Source: Sphingomonas sp. Leaf242
GTDB lineage: Bacteria > Pseudomonadota > Alphaproteobacteria > Sphingomonadales > Sphingomonadaceae
NCBI RefSeq assembly: GCF_001422045.1
Contig: NZ_LMLW01000007.1
Coordinates: 735,785 to 795,276, forward strand
Reading direction: 5' to 3'
Length of the DNA stretch: 59,492 bases
Shown: piece by piece, positions 54,201 through 59,492 of the stretch
How the letters are laid out: each line of letters begins with the position of its first letter
Numbering within the stretch: position 1 is the stretch's first letter
The notes under the pieces: generated by a model
What the model was told of the DNA's origin: nothing
Databases searched by the model: none
Seen by the model: only the letters and a program-made list of their open reading frames with translations
Translations under genes and position numbers: made by a program

Positions 54201-54966
54201 TATCCAGGACGCAATCCTAGATGGAGCGATCACCGGCCTTTCGGACCTGATGAACAAGGCTTTGAAGACCTACGCTGGTAACGTGGACAAGGCAGTCGAT
54301 GTCGCGCTCAAGATGAAGTCCTATGAGGACGACTTGAAGGCGCTGACTGACCCGTTGCGTGCGGCAGTCGATGCGATCACCGGCCCCTTGGATGCGCTCA
54401 AGCAGACGATGCTATCCGTGGGTGCAACGAGTGCCGACATGGCCAGGTTCGAGGACTACAGGAGCAAGAAGCTCGCCGCTGCTCTCAAGGAGCAGGTCTC
54501 GGGCTTCCAGTCGATCCTAGATGACCTCAATGGTAGCGGCGGCGGCGTCACTGCCCTAACCCAGCTGACCAACAATCTCGCGAAGCTAGACACGTTCAAG
54601 GCGGACTTGGCGGCAGGCAAGACGGTTGACCAAGATGCGTTCACGGCACTGGCGCAATCCATCATGGGCAACGCCAACGATGTCTATGGCACTAACTCCG
54701 CAGACTTCCAGGCAATCGTTGAAAGTCTCAAGGGTGCAACTACGGGAGCGATCACCAACGCAACGTCGGCGTTCAATAGCGCGGCGGATGGTGTGACTAA
54801 TCAGGCAATCGCAGACCAGACCAACGCGATCACGGCGCAGCAGGGAGTTGCCAACGACTACCTGAGGCAGATTGCCGAGGCAGTGCAGAACAGCGGCGGC
54901 AGCTACTATGGCGGCTATACAAGCAGCATGGGTGTCTACAACGGTCGGCTAATTCAGGCTTTCTAA
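51214..54966 (+). CDS. Tape measure protein
   Basis: A 1250-residue protein that sets tail length and is threaded through the tube. The N-terminal 150 residues are helical; a TMP core (QESYAALVGFASRTPFDLGQ and IEAFTKLRMLGLAA) is followed by hydrophobic segments at about residues 290-360. A charged coiled-coil region, a Gly-rich segment around residue 870, and helical repeats complete it. At about 1.5 angstrom per residue the tail would be roughly 190 nm long; this uses the general rule, not data. Start at 51214 after GGGGAGG. Confidence 0.93.
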   Translation: MSDATAQIRIDIVATGAEAGANRVNAALDRVGNKGRTIGAANDNLRGTFDRLGGTMGKAANDGGALSKVFDDIKNRAAGATPAVGGLVSNLGSMGGKAAIVAGVALAIGAVGAAAISAAAQTQKWMAQLETVTKSSTLAQESYAALVGFASRTPFDLGQSIEAFTKLRMLGLAATESRLTSFGNTAAAMGKSMNQMIEAVADASTGEFERLKEFGIKSKTEGDKVKFTFQGVTTSVAKNSTEITKYLEGIGNTTFGGAMAKQMDTLNGAFSNIQDNMQQMLAAIGGGALGQAVKEIAKTIANGIGLITLFMASIGNFVGSIIQGVGNVLNGLGQMWSGMGQASAATTLLDNLTFTFNLLGQGIQVVGSIVGSVLGAMGTFAGSVAEMWRSSFGELLDWMGISFESGGRSWGNSIMGVLRAVKAVVGLMPQLFAVAINDVMGMFRSLGSIVGRLLSGDLSALKDIGATITGSFNNTAKALNAAGRIAKATYGDVKGADAAIGRMFGRTTTKPKLDTGLDAKPTPGGDRKDKGASEAEKKAKAEAEFWKTLQGEVETAKLLPLAAEDHRKELELQKILGRDLVAGEKERIANLMQQARTAKFLTNALDDHNQKTRDIASLEQQLNLKRSGATEEQLTLEKKVSDFRSTALRQGVDLQSDAYKASEAQLRADEARIGLLNTQNKTLDEQLAKIKDMARSGNSYATDALRSSGSLSDRRGAARSDYDKTLSELKAALDSKDPNVKISTAAFNAGVKRAGEDFRETMAEIGTDFANKMGRVSDLLGNIGSMIGGKLGSLFSGAGDVAKSVGDFTKNQEQIRDQFSKVFGENSPAIKGIGKAVGGAVAGMQIGEQIAGLGKALGVKTSKQGGQIGGAIGGAAFGPIGAAVGGTLGSLIGGLFKKTPKGSAIITSGTSAQISGNKGSVRNALTGTSSSVQGGLQALAQQLGGDLGSFMVSIGKYKDSYRVSSSGASNVDTKKTKKISGLIYDGKDEAAAVAAAIQDAILDGAITGLSDLMNKALKTYAGNVDKAVDVALKMKSYEDDLKALTDPLRAAVDAITGPLDALKQTMLSVGATSADMARFEDYRSKKLAAALKEQVSGFQSILDDLNGSGGGVTALTQLTNNLAKLDTFKADLAAGKTVDQDAFTALAQSIMGNANDVYGTNSADFQAIVESLKGATTGAITNATSAFNSAADGVTNQAIADQTNAITAQQGVANDYLRQIAEAVQNSGGSYYGGYTSSMGVYNGRLIQAF

Positions 54967-54973
54967 GGAGACT

Positions 54974-54979
54974 TAAATA
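54974..54979 (+). promoter_or_regulatory. TAAATA motif, leaderless type, before the gene at 54985
   Basis: GACTTAAATACTCGCATGGC: five bases between hexamer and ATG. Only this copy and the one at 56135 have C instead of G after the hexamer. AAGGAG at 54965 is too far upstream (14 bases) to serve well. Confidence 0.68.
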
Positions 54980-54984
54980 CTCGC

Positions 54985-55341
54985 ATGGCAGACTTCGATC
55001 CATCCACCGCAGAGTTCATTCAGCAGGCGTATCGCTACGCCATCCAGTCTGACGCCTCGATCCTCGCTCGCAACCCCACGGCGCGCGTGGTGCAGATCGA
55101 CACTCAGTTGGGTGGATCGGGCGCAGCTGGACTGGCTACCAAATATCTGAACGCAAACGCGGCTCCGCGCGCCTATGAGGTGGTGCTGGAAGGTGTCATG
55201 TTTCTGGACACGTTGGTAGGCGCGTGTCCGTCGTTCATCCTCAACTTCCCCAAGTTCAAGACTGACAACCGGCCCCTCAAGCTGATCGGTTTCACCACTG
55301 ATCTTGAGGCGAACACCACCACCGTGCAGGTGCGCGGATGA
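54985..55341 (+). CDS. Tail protein of unknown role
   Basis: A 118-residue protein beginning MADFDPSTAEFIQQAYRYAI. A beta-rich middle and position right after the tape measure fit a distal tail or baseplate component, but I recognise no motif. It overlaps the next gene by four bases. Its mRNA is predicted to start at or beside the ATG. Confidence 0.7.
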   Translation: MADFDPSTAEFIQQAYRYAIQSDASILARNPTARVVQIDTQLGGSGAAGLATKYLNANAAPRAYEVVLEGVMFLDTLVGACPSFILNFPKFKTDNRPLKLIGFTTDLEANTTTVQVRG

Positions 55342-56108
55342 CCGCTGTATTCCTGAACCCCAAGGCGTTTACAGTCGTCACGGCGAACCAAAGCGCCACC
55401 GCACTCGCTGCCAATCTCAGGCAGGACGAAGCTGGTATGGTTTGGCGTTCCTCGAACCTCACCACCGTTTACGTGACGGTCCAGCTGGACGGCACGGCAT
55501 GGGATAGCGTTGCGCTCGTGGGATCGAACCTGCGTGCCAGCGATACAATCCGTATCCGCGCTGGCGCAACGGCAGCGATCGTGGACGGCTCCTCAAGCCT
55601 GACGGTTGACCAGACGTTTGCGGCCTGGAGCGGCACCGCACCAACGAACGGCGCGCTTTCGTTCAAGCTGCTAGGCGCGGCTGTCACCAGCCCCTTTGTC
55701 CGCATCGACATTACCAGCACCGGCAATTCGGCGGGATACGTGCAGGCCAAACGCTTGGTGATCGGCAAGCGTGTGGAAACCGATGGCGTCAACATCGGTG
55801 CAGAGCAGACGTTCGAGGACATGAGCAGCGTTGAAGAGGGCTTGGGTTACACGACTGTGGATCGTTACGGCGTCCGCATCGGCTGGAAGGTCACTCTCGA
55901 TGGGATCAAGGACGCTACCTACAACAATGACTGGTATCCCTTCCTCCGCGATGTAGGTCGCAGCAAGCCCTTCGTTTTCATCCCCGATGACAGTTCGGCC
56001 TACGTTCAAACTCAGGCTGTATTTGGTCGCGTCAACTCCACTGCAAAGGGTTCTAGCCCCGCGAGCGACTTCAATGTCGTAGAGATCAACCTACTGTCCA
56101 CCTACTAA
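55338..56108 (+). CDS. Probable distal tail protein
   Basis: A 256-residue beta-rich protein. The N-terminal half has a jelly-roll-like strand pattern (VYVTVQLDGTAWDSVALVGS) and the C-terminal half another (VDRYGVRIGWKVTLDGIKDA). Place between the tape measure gene cluster and the long tail-tip gene matches the distal tail (Dit-like) protein of siphoviruses. Start coupled to the preceding gene by overlap. Confidence 0.7.
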   Translation: MTAVFLNPKAFTVVTANQSATALAANLRQDEAGMVWRSSNLTTVYVTVQLDGTAWDSVALVGSNLRASDTIRIRAGATAAIVDGSSSLTVDQTFAAWSGTAPTNGALSFKLLGAAVTSPFVRIDITSTGNSAGYVQAKRLVIGKRVETDGVNIGAEQTFEDMSSVEEGLGYTTVDRYGVRIGWKVTLDGIKDATYNNDWYPFLRDVGRSKPFVFIPDDSSAYVQTQAVFGRVNSTAKGSSPASDFNVVEINLLSTY

Positions 56109-56134
56109 CGCAAAGTCCAATCCGCCAGTCCGCT

Positions 56135-56140
56135 TAAATA
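56135..56140 (+). promoter_or_regulatory. TAAATA motif, leaderless type, before the tail-tip gene
   Basis: CCGCTTAAATACTGGCATGG: five bases between hexamer and ATG, no Shine-Dalgarno; nearly the same as at 54974. Confidence 0.7.
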
Positions 56141-56145
56141 CTGGC

Positions 56146-59100
56146 ATGGCGAATATCCTCTTTGAAGTCACCGTTCTAAACGGTTCCACCCCAGTCACTA
56201 TCCGAATGTCCCGCGCTGGCGCTTCGGAGGCAGGAACCCAGCTGAACGGCTATCAATGGCTTCCACTTATCAGCAAGCGAAACGTCGTAGTTGGTAACTG
56301 GACCGATGACGGTCTTTTAAGCGAAGGCTCTATCAATCACGGAACGCTGTCGTTCCGCATGAGCAGCGCATTCGAGAACGAGGTCTGGTCCTCTTACGAA
56401 TGGTCCGGTGGCCTCGCACGCATCTTCGTTGGCGATGATGGCGCTGACTTCTCGACCTACAAGCAGACTTTCGAGGGCAGCGTTTCTTCCATCGAACGCG
56501 ACGGCGTGATCGCAACAGTTGGCCTACTTGGTCCCGATGCCCTCTTGGATCGCGATCTCCTAAGCCTGGAGTATCAAGGAACGGGAGGCGCAGAAGGTGC
56601 CTCCACCCTTGTTTCCGGCAAGTTGAAGCCAAGGGTATTTGGCGACTGCCGTAACGTCGACCCTGTTCTCATTGATAGCGCAAACTGGGTCTATCAGGTC
56701 CATGGCTATGGAACTTGCGACATTCGCAATGTCTATGAGTTCGGCCAGCGCCTTGATGCTGACAAGAGGAAGGCTAACGCGGCGAACTACGACGCCCTCG
56801 TAGCGATGACCCTCGTTCCCGGTGAGTGGGCAACCTGCCCTTCTCAGGGCCTGTTTAGGCTCGGTGGCGCACCCTCGCAGCGCGTCACCGCCGACGCCAC
56901 GGTCCTTTCCACCAACACCGTTGCAACCGCCGTTTCTGCGCTGCTCACCCTGGCAGGTATCTCAAGCGCAAAGCAGGGCAACATCAGCACCCGCACGACC
57001 AGCTGGTGCCTCTACCAGACAGATCAGATCACCATTGGTGAGGTCGCCCGCTCAGCTGTTTACCAGACCGGTGGCGTCTTGTTCGCGGATGGCACGGGAA
57101 CGTGGCAGATCATGGACTTCTTCGCCGCTTCCGTCGCGGTGACGCTGAACGCGGATCGCAGCACGGTTCCGCTCGTCAAAAGCTATCGCCAGCTTCCTAC
57201 CCAGGCTCCCGTTTGGAAGGTCAAGATCGGCCACACGCCTTGCTGGGGTGTCCATAGCGCCAGTGAGGTATCGCCGGCGCTCAGTAAGGCCACCGAGAAT
57301 GCACAGGCATCCGCTGACGCTGCAATAGCCGCACAGGAGGCCGCAGAGCTTGCTAGGGCAGATGCAGAGGTTGCGAAGACCCGCCTGGACGCCATGTCGA
57401 ACGACGGCATTCTGGATCGCGCCGAGAAGGCCCGGATCGTTGCCGACTTTTCCGCAGAGGCAGCGCAGCAGGCTGGCTTGCAGGGACAGGCCACAAACGT
57501 GGATGTTTCCACCGAACGCGCAAACCTGAACTCCAGCTTTGCCCAGCTGCAAAGCTACCTCGAAGGCCTTTCGCCCTCATACACCAATAACACCATGGAC
57601 ACCGCGATCGACCGATCCGTGTTCAATGCCCGCTGGCAGAATTACTGGCTCGCCAAACAGACCCTGTTGAACAAGATGGCTGGCGTGGCTTCGACCATTG
57701 CGAAATGGGGCGGCGTCACCGGCACAGGTAAGCCCGAAGACAACGCCACCGTAGGTGCTCAGCTTGGCACGAACCTCACCGGCGAGAACGGCAATGCGCT
57801 AGAGCGCGATGATGTCCTAAACGCCGCAGGCACGTTCAGCGCCGCACTGACCTGCACCTTCAACGATAACACCGCTCAAGGCTTCTACGCAGGCGGTGCG
57901 ACGATCTCGTTTGCCAACGGCGTGATGACCCTAACATCCACCAGCACTGACCCGCTGTTGTTCGTGCCGCTTAACAATCCCGGCAAGCAGGTTTCTGTTA
58001 TTCGCATGAGGCTTCGCGCCAAGGCGGACACTCAGTCGTGGCAGGGACAAGTCTACTTTAACACGGCTGGCGGCATCACCTACAGCGAAGCCTACACTAA
58101 GAAGGTGCCGTCGCCTAAGTTCAAGAAGGACGAGTGGCAGGTAATCGAGTGGGACATGAATTACCTGACAGTCGGTGGTTCCGCATATGTGGACAACACG
58201 ATTACCAGCCTCCGCTTCGACCTTTCTAACGCGAGCGCAGAGACGTTTGAAATCGATTGGGTGCAGATTGGCGAGCGCCTGAACGGCACGTTTGGTGCGC
58301 CTGTTGGCTCCAATGTCGGCCCTTACCAAGTCAGCGATCTTGTCAGCAAGTTCACCGCTCTAGACAATGGCGGCTTTACCGACGTCACTCCTCCAAACAC
58401 GCCGACCGGCCTGTCTGTTGCCAGCGTTCTCACGGATGCAGGCACAACGCTCAACATCAGTTGGACCGCAGTGAACGCAACCGACCTGTCGGGGTATGTT
58501 GTAGCAATCTCTGAAGGCGGCGGCAGCTTCTACGAGTATTCCACGACCTCCAACAGCTACAGCCGCACGGCTGTAGGCCGCAACGTCGCAATCAGCGTTA
58601 ACGTGCTGGCGTTCGATAAGGCAGGAAATCGCAGCGGCTTCTCAGGCACGGTCGCCCACACGACTGCTCGTGACACTGTTCCCCCCGCAGTTCCAGTGCT
58701 TGGCACCATTTCGCCAACCTACAACACCGCACAGGCGACATGGAGCAATGGCAGCGAGAGTGATCTCGACTACTCAGAGGTCAATCTCTACAACGCTTCT
58801 GACACGCTGGTTAAGTCCACTCGCGTCAGCGCAGCCAAGGGCGGCGGCTCGCTGATCCTGTCGCCGCTTGCTCAGGCAACGACATACAAGGTCGATCTGC
58901 GACTGTTCGACACGTCGGGCAACGCATCCGGCTTTTCAGCCCGCACGTCGTTCACAACGGCTGGAGGTGTCGCGGCCAGCGACTTTGCGCCCAACGTCTC
59001 GCCGATCCAGACTGTAACCAGTCTTCCCGCTACGGCTGGCTATTCCGGTCCAAGCGTAGTGTTTAACTCATCGGACAAGAAACTGTATCGCTTTGCGAAC

Positions 59101-59451
59101 GGGTCATGGACCAGTGGTGTGGATGGTGCCGACGTTGCACCCAACACGCTTGCCTACAGTAACCTGCTAAGCAAGCCGACCAGCCTCAGCGACATCAACG
59201 GCACCCAATCGCTTAAGTTGAGCGGCATCAAGGATGGTGCAGGCACGGTCGCAGACACGCGAAATGACGATCAGCCACCAAGCTACTACTATGCACGCCA
59301 AGGCGAGACGCAGGAATTTAAGAACGGTGGTTTCAGCGGCTCCGGCTCCAGCGGCTATGGCCACCTCGTCACGGTAGCGCAGTGGGGCGACCCTAGGGCT
59401 CAGACTCATTCACATCCAAAAGGCGACCGCTGTTGCGAGCGCGACAGCTGA
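56146..59451 (+). pseudogene. Tail-tip / host-recognition protein, interrupted by an IS element
   Basis: The open frame of 1101 codons encodes a long tail-tip protein. The N-terminal 380 residues resemble hub-type tail proteins (GKLKPRVFGDCRNVDPVLID). A coiled-coil segment follows (AAELARADAEVAKTRLDAMS), then a lectin-like domain and two fibronectin type III repeats (TPPNTPTGLSVASVL at about residue 750, and a second at about 845). After WGDP the reading passes the IS junction at 59395; the last 18 codons (AQTHSHPKGDRCCERDS) belong to the IS. The rest of the gene should lie beyond the IS, outside the window. Confidence 0.85.
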
Positions 59452-59492
59452 CAGGAAGTTAGCCGCAAGCTTGTCGTAACGGGTAGCGATGC
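59396..59492 (-). mobile_element. IS5-family insertion sequence, one end
   Basis: The element begins at GGGCTCAGACTCATT directly after a TA in CCCTAGGG. TA is the target duplicated by IS5-family elements of the IS427 group. The transposase C-terminus is read back towards this end. The other end is outside the window. Confidence 0.82.
59410..59492 (-). CDS. IS5-family transposase, C-terminal part
   Basis: The visible last 27 codons read IATRYDKLAANFLSAVALAT, then AVAFWM and a stop. The ATRYDKLAxNFLSAVxLA motif is the conserved C-terminus of IS5-family transposases. The rest of the gene lies to the right. It is read opposite to the tail-tip gene it interrupts. Confidence 0.88.
   Translation of the reverse strand, partial: IATRYDKLAANFLSAVALATAVAFWM

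Larger units (their letters stand above)
29837..59492. mobile_element. Prophage (siphovirus-like), left part; right end outside window
   Basis: Continuous phage content from a large serine recombinase at the left edge through terminase, portal, capsid and tail genes in standard order. GC content is lower than in the host and codon use shifts in the structural genes. Repressor, replication, endolysin and right attachment genes are not seen here and should lie to the right. Confidence 0.93.

Noticed and set aside
1..59492. CRISPR arrays, tRNA or rRNA genes
   Set aside because: No spaced direct repeats of CRISPR type and no tRNA- or rRNA-like sequence were recognised on reading; a dedicated scan was not possible.

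Overview
The window looks like chromosome from a sphingomonad (Alphaproteobacteria, Sphingomonadales) carrying an integrated tailed phage. The host half is very GC-rich. It keeps the gene neighbourhood tpiA / ppiD-trpE / trpG-trpD-trpC-moaC / moeA-lexA / comEC, has an alphaproteobacterial LexA operator of GTTC half-sites, and has palindromic intergenic repeats in most gaps between operons. No rRNA, tRNA or CRISPR array was seen.

Region 1 (1-29836) is host chromosome. It opens with a small accessory cassette: the first 30 codons of an Imm53-type immunity gene and an unknown gene. Next come an S9 peptidase/MgtC pair, a MoxR ATPase and its VWA partner separated by a CHAP protein and a CocE-type hydrolase, anmK, rimO, a class-C serine hydrolase overlapping an M17 aminopeptidase, tpiA, ppiD and trpE. 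The trpG-trpD-trpC-moaC cluster, a TonB-like gene, moeA and lexA follow. The host part ends at 29836 in a truncated comEC whose N-terminal half is missing.

Region 2 (about 29837 to beyond 59492) is a prophage. Its large serine recombinase starts 52 bases from the broken comEC end, so comEC appears to be the attachment gene; the right end lies outside the window. From 31.7 to 41.5 kb there are small unknown genes and an accessory set: a HEPN/MltR-like gene next to a TIR/deoxyribosyltransferase-like gene, a possible abortive-infection protein, a small serine resolvase with an inverted repeat, a DUF4145 protein and a nucleotidyl-cyclase-like protein. Several of these lie between the small and large terminase genes. 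From 41.5 to 59.4 kb the morphogenesis genes of a long-tailed (siphovirus-like) phage run in standard order: large terminase, DUF4055 portal, minor head, scaffold, capsid, connectors, tail tube, tail chaperone, tape measure, tail tip. The tail-tip gene is broken at about 59395 by the end of an IS5-family element.

The most unusual signal is a repeated TAAATA motif, usually TAAATAGT, ahead of every non-coupled gene or gene group in the structural module and ahead of two further plus-strand genes. No conserved -35 box is visible. In five cases the start codon lies only 4-5 bases after the hexamer, which predicts leaderless mRNAs; the others have a normal leader and Shine-Dalgarno. This resembles the TATAAATA late promoters of T4-like phages, although the structural genes are siphovirus-like, and no phage sigma factor was recognised here. 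Two other well-supported signals are a textbook -1 frameshift site in the tail chaperone gene (slippery GGGAAAC, then a 10-bp stem 5 bases downstream) and a triple GTTC operator before lexA.
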